DNA from: Marinobacter flavimaris
Lineage (GTDB): Bacteria; Pseudomonadota; Gammaproteobacteria; Pseudomonadales; Oleiphilaceae
Assembly (NCBI RefSeq): GCF_002933295.1
Contig: NZ_PSSW01000006.1
Span: 1 to 64,000, forward strand
Length of the DNA: 64,000 bases
Direction: 5' to 3'
The notes under the pieces are model-generated. The model did not search any database and was not told the DNA's origin. It was given only the letters and a program-made list of their open reading frames with translations. Each line of letters starts with the position of its first letter. Position 1 is the first letter of the stretch. The position numbers and the translations under genes were made by a program. Positions 23,953 through 32,727 of this stretch are shown piece by piece.

Positions 23953-24960
23953 TCATGCTCCTCCGGCAATATCACCCGGCTCCATGTCATCCAGATGACG
24001 CTTCACGGCCACCCAAGCGCCTAGCCAGCCTAGCAGCATCGAAACAATTATCAACGCCAGGGCGCCATCAATGTGCAGCCCATCCAGGGAAAAGTCGCTC
24101 CTGTACAGGCCTGCCAGCCGCTCTATGGGCCCGCTGAGCCACCAAAGTGACAATTGCAGTAATATCAGGGCAACAATCCCACCACCGAGCCCGAACCAGG
24201 CGCCGGTGTACAGAAAGGGCCTGCGAACGAAGCTGTCTGTTCCGCCCACCAGCTTCGCAACCAGAATCTCGTCCCGACGGCTCTCGATTGAAAGCCGTAC
24301 GGTATTGCCGATCACCAGCACAACCGCCGCCGCAAGCAGGATCGCCAACGCCCAGACAGCACGGGCAAGAAGATCCGTCATGGCGTTCAGCCGCTGCAAC
24401 CAGCCCAGGTCTACCTGAACCCGCTCTATGCCTTCCATGCCCTCGATAAACCGCACCAACCCCTCAACACCCTCAGTGGACCGGGCGCCCTCTTCCGGGG
24501 TAATCAGCAGGGTATGTGGCAGCGGATTATCCTCGAGATAGTCCAGAGCATCTTCCAGGCCCGATGAAGCGCGGAACTCCGCAAGCGCCTGGTCGCGATC
24601 CTCCAGCTCAACACCTGCCACCCGGCCGTCTCCGGAAATCTCGTTACCCAGCACTCGGGCTCGTTCGAGAGGCACATCCAACTCGATATAGGCGGTCACC
24701 CGGGCGCTGCTCTCCCAGCCTGCGCTGACTCCCTGAAGACTGGTCAGCAGCAACAGCAATGCCACTGGCAGCGCCAGGGCAACCCCCATGACCGTCCACG
24801 TCATCAGACTCGCCACCGGTGTATGCAAAAGGCGGTTGGCACTGTCCCTGGCGACCTTGCGGTGATGGATGAAATAACTTTCTGCCTGCTCACGCCAGGG
24901 CGCGCGAGCCTGGTTGGCGCCGCGGGTAGACTGTGCTTTCTTGCGGGGATCAGCGGCCAT
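23953..24960 (-). CDS. ftsX: cell division protein FtsX
   Basis: 335 residues from ATG 24960, overlapping the ftsE stop by 11 nt (the longer frame from 25008 is ftsE DNA). Cytoplasmic N-terminus, TM1 (about 55-80), periplasmic domain with VTAYIELDVPLERA and RVAGVELEDRDQALAEF, then three TM helices at the C-terminus (around 215-240, 265-290, 310-330). FtsX is the membrane part of the FtsEX complex, which controls peptidoglycan hydrolases through EnvC at the septum. Confidence 0.95.
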   Translation of the reverse strand: MAADPRKKAQSTRGANQARAPWREQAESYFIHHRKVARDSANRLLHTPVASLMTWTVMGVALALPVALLLLLTSLQGVSAGWESSARVTAYIELDVPLERARVLGNEISGDGRVAGVELEDRDQALAEFRASSGLEDALDYLEDNPLPHTLLITPEEGARSTEGVEGLVRFIEGMEGIERVQVDLGWLQRLNAMTDLLARAVWALAILLAAAVVLVIGNTVRLSIESRRDEILVAKLVGGTDSFVRRPFLYTGAWFGLGGGIVALILLQLSLWWLSGPIERLAGLYRSDFSLDGLHIDGALALIIVSMLLGWLGAWVAVKRHLDDMEPGDIAGGA

Positions 24961-25642
24961 GGACACCTCCCCCGAGAACTGGCGTGCCGCCGGCCACCAG
25001 ACGGCCATGATCCAGCTTCAGCGTTCGACGCCCCATCTCGTTGATCAGGGCGATGTCGTGGGTTGCGATCAACACGGTCACACCCACTTGGCTGAACTGC
25101 CCGAACAGATTCATGATGTCCGCAGACAGAGCCGGGTCCAGGTTACCCGTGGGCTCATCCGCCAGCAGCACCGGGGGTTTGTTCACCACCGCCCGGGCAA
25201 TACCCACGCGCTGCTGCTCCCCGCCAGAGAGCTGTATCGGGTTCATTTTTTCCTTCTGCAGCAAACCCACCTTGTCCAGGGCCGCGCGCACGCGGCGACC
25301 CGTATCTCTGGGGGAGGCGCCCATGACTTCCAGTGGCATGGCGACGTTGTCGAACACCGTGCGATCAAACAACAGTTGGTGGTTCTGGAAGACCACGCCA
25401 ATGTGACGACGAATGTAGGGAATCTGGCGTCGGGGCAAACGGTTCAGAACCTGCCCCCCAACCACCACTTCACCGGCACTGGGGCGCTCCATCACCATGA
25501 TCAGCTTCAGAAGGGTACTCTTGCCGGCGCCGGAATGGCCGGTCAGGAACGCCAGCTCGCCGCGTTCCAGGCCAAAATTGACCTGTCGCAGAGCGGTGTG
25601 ATCACTGTCGTAACGCTTGGTGACCTGGCGAAACTCAATCAT
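24950..25642 (-). CDS. ftsE: cell division ATP-binding protein FtsE
   Basis: 230 residues. ABC ATPase: Walker A GHSGAGKSTLL, Q-loop VVFQNHQ, signature LSGGEQQRVGIARA, Walker B VLLADEPTGNLD and switch His in IATHD. N-terminus MIEFRQVTKRYDSDHTALRQ is typical of FtsE. It binds FtsX, and ATP hydrolysis drives septal hydrolase activation. The gene starts 29 nt after ftsY. Confidence 0.96.
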   Translation of the reverse strand: MIEFRQVTKRYDSDHTALRQVNFGLERGELAFLTGHSGAGKSTLLKLIMVMERPSAGEVVVGGQVLNRLPRRQIPYIRRHIGVVFQNHQLLFDRTVFDNVAMPLEVMGASPRDTGRRVRAALDKVGLLQKEKMNPIQLSGGEQQRVGIARAVVNKPPVLLADEPTGNLDPALSADIMNLFGQFSQVGVTVLIATHDIALINEMGRRTLKLDHGRLVAGGTPVLGGGVHGR

Positions 25643-25671
25643 GGGCGGCTTCCGCGCGGCTGGATTCCGGG

Positions 25672-26862
25672 CTATTCGTCAAACAGGGCGTCCACAAAGG
25701 TTTCGGCATCAAAACTGCGCAGGTCGTCCACCTGCTCGCCGACACCAATAAACCGGATGGGCAACTGCAACTGACGGGCGATGGCAAACACGATACCGCC
25801 TTTGGCCGTGCCGTCCAGTTTCGTTAACGTAATGCCACTGACGCCGACGGCCTGCTGGAACACCTGCGCCTGGCTCAGGGCGTTCTGGCCGGTGCCTGCA
25901 TCCAGCACCAGCATGACCTCGTGGGGTGCGGATTCGTCCAGCTTTTTCATAACCCGGACCACCTTTTCCAGCTCCTGCATCAGGTTGTCCTTGTTCTGCA
26001 GGCGGCCGGCAGTATCGGCAATCACCACATCAACACCACGGGACTTGGCCGACTGGATGGCATCGAAAATCACCGAGGCACTGTCAGCGCCGGTGTGTTG
26101 CGCCACCACCGGAACCTTGTTGCGCTCGCCCCAGACCTGCAGCTGCTCAACCGCAGCGGCACGGAAGGTATCGCCGGCTGCCAGCATGACCGATTTTCCT
26201 TCGTTCTGGAATTTCTTGGTGAGCTTGCCGATGGTGGTGGTCTTGCCCACCCCATTTACGCCCACCATGAGAATCACGTAAGGCGTCTTGCCGGAGTCGA
26301 TCTGCAGTGGCTTGGTGACATCCTTCAGCAGACCATGCAGTTCATCCCTCAGAGCCTTTCGCAGGGCCTCGCCGTCCTTGAGCTGATTGCGCTCAAGTTT
26401 GTCGGTGAGTGAGTCGATGATTTCAGAAGTGGCGGTTACGCCGACGTCTGCCATCAGTAGCGTAGTCTCGATTTCCTCCAGCAGTTCCTCATCGATTTTC
26501 TTGCCAAGCGAGAACATGTCGGACAAGCCACCGGTCAGGCTTGCCCGGGTTTTGCCCAACCCCTTTTTGATGCGCTCGAAAACGCTGACCTGAGGCTCCG
26601 GTTCCGGTGCTTTCTGCGGTTCTTCCGCGGGCTCGGGCTCTGGGGTCGGTTCCGGCTCAGCCACCGGCTCTGGTTGTGGCTCTGCGGCAGGCGCTTCAAT
26701 CTCGCCCTCTTCCGGCTCTGGTGCCGGCCCTTTGGAAACCTCGGGCTTGCGCTGCGGCACCGGCTTGGGGCGTGGTGCCCGGCTACGGTTGCCGACGATA
26801 TCCAGGACAAATACGAGCACAAGAAGGGCCAGGAGGCCGATTGAAATCCACTCTGCCGTCAT
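25672..26862 (-). CDS. ftsY: signal recognition particle receptor FtsY
   Basis: 396 residues from ATG 26862 (an in-frame TTG at 26871 is less likely). The N-terminus has a hydrophobic helix (about 6-22) and a long A domain made of Pro-Glu repeats (about 30-95, PEPEPAEEPQKAPEPEP), expected for membrane-associated FtsY. NG domain: G1 GVNGVGKTTTIGKL, DTAGR, TKLDGTAKGG and GVGEQVDDL. The GTPase docks SRP-ribosome complexes at the membrane. First gene of the ftsYEX operon, divergent from rsmD. Confidence 0.96.
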   Translation of the reverse strand: MTAEWISIGLLALLVLVFVLDIVGNRSRAPRPKPVPQRKPEVSKGPAPEPEEGEIEAPAAEPQPEPVAEPEPTPEPEPAEEPQKAPEPEPQVSVFERIKKGLGKTRASLTGGLSDMFSLGKKIDEELLEEIETTLLMADVGVTATSEIIDSLTDKLERNQLKDGEALRKALRDELHGLLKDVTKPLQIDSGKTPYVILMVGVNGVGKTTTIGKLTKKFQNEGKSVMLAAGDTFRAAAVEQLQVWGERNKVPVVAQHTGADSASVIFDAIQSAKSRGVDVVIADTAGRLQNKDNLMQELEKVVRVMKKLDESAPHEVMLVLDAGTGQNALSQAQVFQQAVGVSGITLTKLDGTAKGGIVFAIARQLQLPIRFIGVGEQVDDLRSFDAETFVDALFDE

Positions 26863-27023
26863 AAAAATCAATCCATCAGTCTGAATGGGCGGGACAAAGA
26901 AAGCCGGTATTCTAGCAGACTGTCCCGGTGAAGTGAGGGTCGCTCCGATTATCGCGACCGTAAACGTTTCCGGTAAGATGCAGGCACATATCCTGAACCG
27001 AATATTTCCGTGGAGCGGCGGCT

Positions 27024-27674
27024 ATGGCGCGCAGACAATCCGCAAGCAGGTCTCACCAGACGAGATCCCCAGCCGGTCGCGAGGCGGCTCCGGCTGGCAA
27101 AGGCAGCGGCACCGGTGAGCTGCGAATCATTGGCGGCGACTGGCGCAGCCGGAAACTGCGCTTTCCGGACGCCGGTGGCGTTCGACCCACCCCCGCGCGC
27201 ACCCGGGAAACCCTGTTCAACTGGCTTGCCTTCCACCTTGCCGGCAGTGACTGCCTCGATTTGTTCGCCGGCTCCGGCGCGCTTGGGCTAGAGGCTCTTT
27301 CCCGGGGTGCCGGGCAGGCCACCCTCGTGGACCACACGCCAGCTCTGGCCAAAGCACTGCGGGACAACCTCCGGTTGTTGAAATCCGACAACGGCGAAGT
27401 GGTGTGTTCGGACGTCGAAAGCTATCTGGCCCAGAGAAACCGGCCGCCATTCGATATCGTGTTCATGGATCCGCCGTTTCGCCAGGGCTGGCTCGAAAAG
27501 CTGTTTCCGTTGCTGGAACAACAGGCGTGGATCAAACCCGGCGGCTGGGTTTACATGGAACACGAGAGCGAGCTGCCAACGCCTTCTGTGCCCGTTTCCT
27601 GGCAGCTGCACAGGCAAAAGAGTGCGGGACAGGTCACCTACTCCCTGTTCCGGGTTGTTTCCGGGCCAGAATAA
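27024..27674 (+). CDS. rsmD: 16S rRNA (guanine966-N2)-methyltransferase RsmD
   Basis: 216 residues. After a basic, low-complexity N-terminal extension (1-30), RIIGGDWRSRKLRF and VRPTPARTRETLFNWL are the RsmD signatures; CLDLFAGSGALGLEALSRGA is the SAM-binding motif and DIVFMDPPF the catalytic DPPF motif. It methylates N2 of G966 in 16S rRNA during small-subunit assembly. The position divergent from ftsY is conserved in gammaproteobacteria. Confidence 0.95.
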   Translation: MARRQSASRSHQTRSPAGREAAPAGKGSGTGELRIIGGDWRSRKLRFPDAGGVRPTPARTRETLFNWLAFHLAGSDCLDLFAGSGALGLEALSRGAGQATLVDHTPALAKALRDNLRLLKSDNGEVVCSDVESYLAQRNRPPFDIVFMDPPFRQGWLEKLFPLLEQQAWIKPGGWVYMEHESELPTPSVPVSWQLHRQKSAGQVTYSLFRVVSGPE

Positions 27675-27706
27675 AAAAGGGCCAGATGAACGCTTTCATC
27701 TGGCCC
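27673..27706 (-). terminator. terminator of the desaturase gene
   Basis: A 12-bp perfect stem, GGGCCAGATGAA / TTCATCTGGCCC (27679-27690 and 27695-27706), with loop CGCT. On the minus strand it is followed by six T. It lies between the convergent rsmD and desaturase genes. Confidence 0.9.
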
Positions 27707-27751
27707 CGGATTCCCCGCCGAAGCAGGTTTACGTCGATTCTCAACCCGGCA

Positions 27752-28930
27752 TCAGGCCGAAGGGCGCAGCGAGTAGGCCCGGAGGTGCTCGGCGAACTCT
27801 TCCAGATAGCGGATACCGCTGGCTTCCGCCTCACGGCACCACTCCATCAGCGCGTTCAGCTTGTCCTGGGGTTTGAGCCCACGCTGACGCCAGAGCGCCT
27901 GCAGCTCGTGGCTCTTCTCATAGATCTGGCGCAGCACCGCATTGCGCTCCAGCACAGACTCGAGGGTTTCCTTCTCCTTCGGCTGAATCAGTGTGATCTC
28001 ACGGGAGAGCAGTTGCTTGAGCTTCCGGTAACGGGGACGGATCTCATCGTCCATCAGCGACTTCTGCTGGCGCAGGACCGGCTCCATGACACGTTTACGG
28101 TACTGGCGCATGATATCGAACCGGTTATTGGCTATGGCCTGAACCGTTTCCACATCCACCTCCAGTTTACCCGGCACATGGTGGGCAATGGGTCGATAAC
28201 CCTTGGGCTTGGCCAGTCCGAACAACTGGAACAGGCGGATGTAGCCCCAGCCGATATCCACCTCGAACCAGCGGCGAGACAGCTTGGAGGAGTTGGGATA
28301 GGTATGGTGGTTGTTGTGCAACTCTTCACCGCCAATCAGAAAACCCAGTGGGCTGATATTGCGGGCGTTATCGGCACATTCGTAGTTCCGGTAACCCATC
28401 CAGTGGCCGATACCGTTGACCACTCCGGCAGCCCAGACTGGAATCCACATCATCTGCACCGCCCAGATCCAGATACCGTGAACGCCAAACAGGGCCAGGT
28501 TGATTACCGCCATCAACGCGATGCCGAGCATCTTGTAGCGGCTGTAAACATTGCGCTCCACCCAGTCTTCCGGTGTCCGCTGGCCATAGCGCTCGAGCGT
28601 TTCGGGCGTCGCCGATTCCGCATAGAGTTCGGCGCCCTGGAACAGTACCTTGCGAATACCCAAGACGACCGGGCTGTGGGGATCTTCCTCGGTTTCGCAC
28701 TTGGCGTGGTGTTTACGATGGATGGCGGTCCATTCCTTGGTGTTCTGCGCAGTGGTTAACCAGAGCCAGAACCGGAAGAAGTGTTTCAAGGCCGGATGCA
28801 GGTCCAGCGAGTTATGCGCCGAATGGCGATGCAGGTAGAGCGTTACACTGACAATCGTGACGTGTGTCATTCCGAGGGTGACCAGAATGACCTGCATCAC
28901 CGACAGGTCAAGAAGACCATTAAACCACAT
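27752..28930 (-). CDS. delta-9 fatty acid desaturase
   Basis: 392 residues. Membrane desaturase with the three histidine boxes: HRHSAH (34-39), HRKHH (71-75) and HNNHH (205-209), which bind the di-iron centre. Four TM helices are visible (about 8-32, 45-60, 134-155, 158-178). A cytoplasmic C-terminal region of about 150 residues, rich in charged helices, is normal for the bacterial acyl-CoA desaturases such as Pseudomonas DesB. It introduces a double bond at C9 of acyl-CoA (or phospholipid acyl chains), adjusting membrane fluidity. Divergent from mutM; own terminator downstream. Confidence 0.9.
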   Translation of the reverse strand: MWFNGLLDLSVMQVILVTLGMTHVTIVSVTLYLHRHSAHNSLDLHPALKHFFRFWLWLTTAQNTKEWTAIHRKHHAKCETEEDPHSPVVLGIRKVLFQGAELYAESATPETLERYGQRTPEDWVERNVYSRYKMLGIALMAVINLALFGVHGIWIWAVQMMWIPVWAAGVVNGIGHWMGYRNYECADNARNISPLGFLIGGEELHNNHHTYPNSSKLSRRWFEVDIGWGYIRLFQLFGLAKPKGYRPIAHHVPGKLEVDVETVQAIANNRFDIMRQYRKRVMEPVLRQQKSLMDDEIRPRYRKLKQLLSREITLIQPKEKETLESVLERNAVLRQIYEKSHELQALWRQRGLKPQDKLNALMEWCREAEASGIRYLEEFAEHLRAYSLRPSA

Positions 28931-29070
28931 AGCAAATCCTCAAAATCAATATCTTTGGCGCGAGGCCAACCTTCACACTTTAGCGTACAGCTGTAAGCCA
29001 CAACAACAGCATTTGGATGCAAAATTGTTACTGATTACACTTAGCCGTTTTCCACCGGAGATTCCCGCCC

Positions 29071-29883
29071 GTGCCTGAACTGCCCGAAGTAGAAACGACC
29101 CGACGGGGTATAGCACCCCACTGCGAAGGCGAGACAATAACCCGAGTGACAGTCCGCAACGGCAGTCTGCGCTGGCCTGTTCCGGCCGATCTGGGCGAGA
29201 AACTGGAAGGTCAGGTGATTAAAAGTGTAGACCGCCGGGCCAAGTATTTGTTCCTGAACATGGACCGGGGCACGGTGATTGTTCACCTTGGCATGTCCGG
29301 CAGCCTGCGCATCATTACTGACAATACCCCTCCCCTGACCCATGATCATATCGACGTGGCATTACAGTCCGGCGTCATCCTTCGATTCAACGACCCACGC
29401 CGATTCGGCTGCTGGCTTTGGGCTGATTCCGCCGAAGAGCACCCGCTGATCACCCACCTGGGGCCGGAACCCCTGGCCCCGGAATTCAATGGTGCGCATC
29501 TGTTCCGGCTCTCCCGCGGCAAAAACACACCGGTGAAATCGTTCATAATGGACAATCAGGTGGTCGTGGGTGCCGGTAACATCTATGCCAATGAAGCGCT
29601 GTTCAAATCGGGCATTCATCCCCGGCGCAAGGCCGGGAGAGTCAGCCTCGACCGCTATCACAGGCTGGCCGAAGCCATCCGGGAAACGCTCAGCGCCGCC
29701 ATTCTGATGGGCGGAACCACCCTTCGGGACTTCGTAAACAGTGATGGCAAGCCCGGCTATTTTGCCCAGTCCCTGCTGGTGTACGGCCGGGGCGGCCAGC
29801 CCTGCAAGGAATGCGGGGCACCACTGAAGGAAATCCGGATGAACAATCGCTCAACGGTTTACTGTCCCCGTTGCCAGCGCTGA
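29071..29883 (+). CDS. mutM: formamidopyrimidine-DNA glycosylase
   Basis: 270 residues, GTG start. The N-terminus after the start residue is [13 protein letters not shown], with the catalytic N-terminal Pro and Glu; the conserved Lys lies in [10 protein letters not shown]2TH region: [24 protein letters not shown]-terminal zinc finger [11 protein letters not shown]...YCPRCQR. It removes 8-oxoguanine and ring-opened purines and nicks the abasic site (beta,delta-elimination). It stands alone between a divergent desaturase and a small gene. Confidence 0.97.
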   Translation: MPELPEVETTRRGIAPHCEGETITRVTVRNGSLRWPVPADLGEKLEGQVIKSVDRRAKYLFLNMDRGTVIVHLGMSGSLRIITDNTPPLTHDHIDVALQSGVILRFNDPRRFGCWLWADSAEEHPLITHLGPEPLAPEFNGAHLFRLSRGKNTPVKSFIMDNQVVVGAGNIYANEALFKSGIHPRRKAGRVSLDRYHRLAEAIRETLSAAILMGGTTLRDFVNSDGKPGYFAQSLLVYGRGGQPCKECGAPLKEIRMNNRSTVYCPRCQR

Positions 29884-30067
29884 ACGCTTACCAGATCGCA
29901 CATTCTGCAACGAAAAATCGTTTGAAAATGCGCAAATATGATTCATAGTTAACAGAGGATTAACGCCCACGGTTTACAATAGGATGGTATCCGGTTGATA
30001 CGATCCGGGTTTGCTTTTCTTTAAAGCAGTACCCTTTCAGGGCCACTAAAGCTCAGGAGACAGTAAG

Positions 30068-30397
30068 ATGACCCGCAAGATTTCCCGCACCCTGGTAGCC
30101 ACTGTGGCGGCCTGCCTGTTGGCATTCTCATCCCTCGGGCACGCCCAGGCCGTGGACGAAACCCCGTCGGCACTGGCAATGACCGGTGATGCGATTTTTG
30201 TTCGCCCGGCCTTGCTGGCTACCACCATCGTGGGCAGCGCTGTCTACCTGGTCTCCCTGCCCTTCTCCCTGCTGGGCGGCAACGCTGATGAAGCAGGGGA
30301 AGTTCTGGTAATGGGCCCGGCCAAGGCGACCTTCGTGCGCTGCCTGGGCTGCACCCGTACCGGCAAGAAACCCGAGACGGTCCAGACCAGCAACTGA
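30068..30397 (+). CDS. small exported or membrane protein of unknown function
   Basis: 109 residues; CAGGAG about 7 nt before the ATG. Signal peptide 1-26 (AFSSLGHA-Q). A second hydrophobic segment (about 50-70, LLATTIVGSAVYLVSLPFSLLGG) could be a membrane helix. The C-terminal part has FVRCLGCTRTGKK, a CxxC pair. Similar short proteins occur in pseudomonads without assigned function. It is followed by a strong terminator. Confidence 0.65.
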   Translation: MTRKISRTLVATVAACLLAFSSLGHAQAVDETPSALAMTGDAIFVRPALLATTIVGSAVYLVSLPFSLLGGNADEAGEVLVMGPAKATFVRCLGCTRTGKKPETVQTSN

Positions 30398-30457
30398 TCC
30401 GGCTCCATCGGGCGCGCCTCCGTACTATCACGGCTTGCCCCGACGAGCGAACTCCGG

Positions 30458-30488
30458 CAGCCTGAAGAAAATTCTTCAGGCTGTTTTT
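30458..30488 (+). terminator. rho-independent terminator
   Basis: A perfect 12-bp stem, CAGCCTGAAGAA-AA-TTCTTCAGGCTG, followed by TTTTT. It ends the small exported gene but lies only 4 nt before the start codon of the nucleotidase gene. Confidence 0.9.
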
Positions 30489-30492
30489 CTCT

Positions 30493-31182
30493 ATGGTTGA
30501 CTGGTCCTCGCTTAACACGGTGTTCCTGGATATGGACGGGACACTGCTGGATCTGCATTTCGATAACCACTTCTGGCTCGAGCATCTGCCGGCAAGGTAC
30601 GCCGAGCACTACGACCTCCACCCCCAGGAAGCGAAAGACCGCCTGATTCCGATGATCATGGCCGAGCGCGGCTCACTGAACTGGTATTGCACCGATTACT
30701 GGAGCGAGCGGCTGTCCCTCGACATCACGGGGCTGAAAGCAGAGGTAGGTGACCGGATCGGTTACCGCCCCCACGTCACGGATTTTCTCGATGCCCTCCG
30801 ACAAGCCGGGCTTCACTCGGTGATTGTCACCAACTGTCACCCCGACCCCCTGGCCCTGAAGCTGAAACGAACCGGCCTTGATACACGGGTGGATGCCATT
30901 GTTTCCAGCCACCAGTTGGGCAAGCCCAAGGAAGATCCCTCGTTCTGGCAGGACCTCCAGCGAGTAACGCCTTACCAGGCCGAAAGCACCCTGATGGTCG
31001 ACGACAGTTTTCCGGTGCTGGAAAGTGCGTTGGCGGCCGGCATTGCCCAATGTCTGGCCGTATTGGCGCCGGACAGCCAGCAAGAAGCCCGGGAGCAGCA
31101 CCCGGAAATACCCTGTATTCATCACTTCGATGAAATTCTCCCCGCGCTTCGCCAGCGGTCGCCCCTGCCATCCGGCCGATGA
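30493..31182 (+). CDS. yrfG: GMP/IMP nucleotidase, HAD superfamily
   Basis: 229 residues. HAD motif I VFLDMDGTLLDLHFDNHFW (nucleophile and acid Asp), motif II VIVTNCH, motif III lysine in LGKPKEDPSFW and motif IV MVDDSFPVL. The DLHFDNHFW sequence is characteristic of the YrfG group, which dephosphorylates GMP and IMP. The start matches the family N-terminus, although no good Shine-Dalgarno is visible and a terminator hairpin ends just upstream. It precedes hslR-hslO, the same order as yrfG-hslR-hslO in enterobacteria. Confidence 0.9.
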   Translation: MVDWSSLNTVFLDMDGTLLDLHFDNHFWLEHLPARYAEHYDLHPQEAKDRLIPMIMAERGSLNWYCTDYWSERLSLDITGLKAEVGDRIGYRPHVTDFLDALRQAGLHSVIVTNCHPDPLALKLKRTGLDTRVDAIVSSHQLGKPKEDPSFWQDLQRVTPYQAESTLMVDDSFPVLESALAAGIAQCLAVLAPDSQQEAREQHPEIPCIHHFDEILPALRQRSPLPSGR

Positions 31183-31223
31183 CAGGGTTATAATTGGGCT
31201 ACAAGCCCATCAGGTGAGGAGAC

Positions 31224-31631
31224 ATGACGGCATCAACCGCTGACGACCAACGTGTAAGACTCGATAAATGGCTCTGGGCCGCCCGATTCTACAAGACCCG
31301 CTCCCTGGCCAAGGAAGCGATCGAGGGTGGCAAGGTCCACTACAACAGCCAGAGATGCAAACCCGGCAGGCTGGTGGAAGCCGGCGCAAAGCTGACGTTG
31401 CGCCTGGGCTGGCAGGAAAAAATCATTATTGTTGATGACATCAGCGACCGGCGCCGTGGTGCACCCGAAGCTCAGAAGCTCTACCACGAAACCGAAGACA
31501 GCGTTAAGAAACGCGAGGAAATGGCCTGGCAGCGTAAAACTATGCAGGCAGCGCAGCTTCCTCCGGCCAGACGCCCCTCAAAGAAAGACCGAAGGGACAT
31601 TCAGCGCTTTCGCGAACAGAACGGCCTCTGA
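31224..31631 (+). CDS. hslR: ribosome-associated heat shock protein Hsp15
   Basis: 135 residues. S4 RNA-binding domain at the N-terminus: VRLDKWLWAARFYKTRSLAKEAIEGGKVHYNSQRCKPGRLVEAG. A basic C-terminal tail (about 90-135, PARRPSKKDRRDIQRF). Hsp15 binds stalled 50S subunits that carry a nascent chain after heat shock and helps recycle them. The gene lies 41 nt after yrfG and upstream of hslO. Confidence 0.93.
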   Translation: MTASTADDQRVRLDKWLWAARFYKTRSLAKEAIEGGKVHYNSQRCKPGRLVEAGAKLTLRLGWQEKIIIVDDISDRRRGAPEAQKLYHETEDSVKKREEMAWQRKTMQAAQLPPARRPSKKDRRDIQRFREQNGL

Positions 31632-31700
31632 ACCCTTTATTACATCCCCGCCCTCAGTCAAACGTGCAACGACCGGCATTCAGCATTCAGGAGACACAAC

Positions 31701-32555
31701 ATGGCAGCCCGCGACCAGTTCCAGCGCTTTATCTTTGAACACAGCCAGGTGCGGGGAGCCTGGGTTCAGCTAGCGGACAGCTATCAGGAAATCGGCAGCC
31801 AGGCGCCCTACCCGGACACGGTCCGGGAACTCCTCGGAGAAGCACTGGTGGCGAGCATCCTGATGAGCAGCACCCTGAAGTTTGAGGGTACATTGTCGGT
31901 ACAGGCCCAGGGGGAAGGGCCTCTGCGCACATTAATGGCCGAGTGCAGCCACGACAGACACATCCGCGGCCTGGCCCGCTTTGATGAGCATGCGGTCAGC
32001 GAAGACAGCTTCCACGATCTGCTCGGCGAGGGTCGGATGGCTATTACCATCACGCCCAACCGCGGCAACCGTTATCAGGGCGTTGTACCCCGGGATCAGG
32101 AGACACTCGCCGGCTGCCTTGAGGAATACTTTGATCGCTCGGAGCAGATTCCCACCAGCCTGTTCCTGTTTGCCGACGAAAACGGCGCCGCCGGCTTGAT
32201 GCTACAGCGCCTGCCGGGCGCCACAGAGGAGGATGAAGACCTCTGGGACCGGGTAAACCATCTGGCCCGAACCGTGGAAGCCTCCGAATTACTGGAGCTG
32301 GACAGCGAAACCCTGCTTCACCGCCTGTTCCATGAGGAGACCGTACGCCTGTTTGACTCCGAACCGGTCGCCTTCCAGTGCAGCTGCTCACGGGAGCGTA
32401 CCCTCGGTGCCCTGGAAGCCATCGGCCGCGAGGAGTGTTACAGCATCCTCGAGGAAGAGGGCTCTATCGAAATGGACTGCCAGTTCTGTCATGCTCACTA
32501 TCGCTTCGATAGAAATGATATTGATCATCTTTTCACCGGTCATACGCTACACTAG
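31701..32555 (+). CDS. hslO: redox-controlled chaperone Hsp33
   Basis: 284 residues. N-terminal Hsp33 core with RFIFEHSQVRGAWVQL, LLGEALVASILMSSTLKFEGTLSVQ and LMAECSHDRHIRGLARF. The redox switch carries the zinc-binding cysteines CSC and CQFC near the C-terminus. Oxidation releases zinc, unfolds the switch and activates holdase function. CAGGAG precedes the ATG. A terminator follows. Confidence 0.96.
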   Translation: MAARDQFQRFIFEHSQVRGAWVQLADSYQEIGSQAPYPDTVRELLGEALVASILMSSTLKFEGTLSVQAQGEGPLRTLMAECSHDRHIRGLARFDEHAVSEDSFHDLLGEGRMAITITPNRGNRYQGVVPRDQETLAGCLEEYFDRSEQIPTSLFLFADENGAAGLMLQRLPGATEEDEDLWDRVNHLARTVEASELLELDSETLLHRLFHEETVRLFDSEPVAFQCSCSRERTLGALEAIGREECYSILEEEGSIEMDCQFCHAHYRFDRNDIDHLFTGHTLH

Positions 32556-32570
32556 AAACACGTTCGATTA

Positions 32571-32616
32571 GCCGGGAACCCGCTGATAGCAAGGCTTCCC
32601 GGGCAGTCGTTTTTTA
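32571..32616 (+). terminator. terminator after hslO
   Basis: The arms GCCGGGAA and TTCCCGGGC (one bulge) enclose a loop with CCCGC/GCAAGG pairing potential; TCGTTTTTT follows. It lies 16 nt after the hslO stop. Confidence 0.75.
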
Positions 32617-32727
32617 CCGGCGTCTCTGGCATAATAGCGCGCCTGAATTGACCCGATTGCTCAGATTTCCGTCAATTTTAGGAAGCGGCCTGAGCAATCA
32701 CTAAGACATCCCGAGGGCGAGGTCGAA

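Noticed and set aside
27404..28759. 451-codon plus-strand frame over rsmD and the desaturase
   Set aside because: It overlaps the real desaturase (all three histidine boxes present) and starts inside rsmD.
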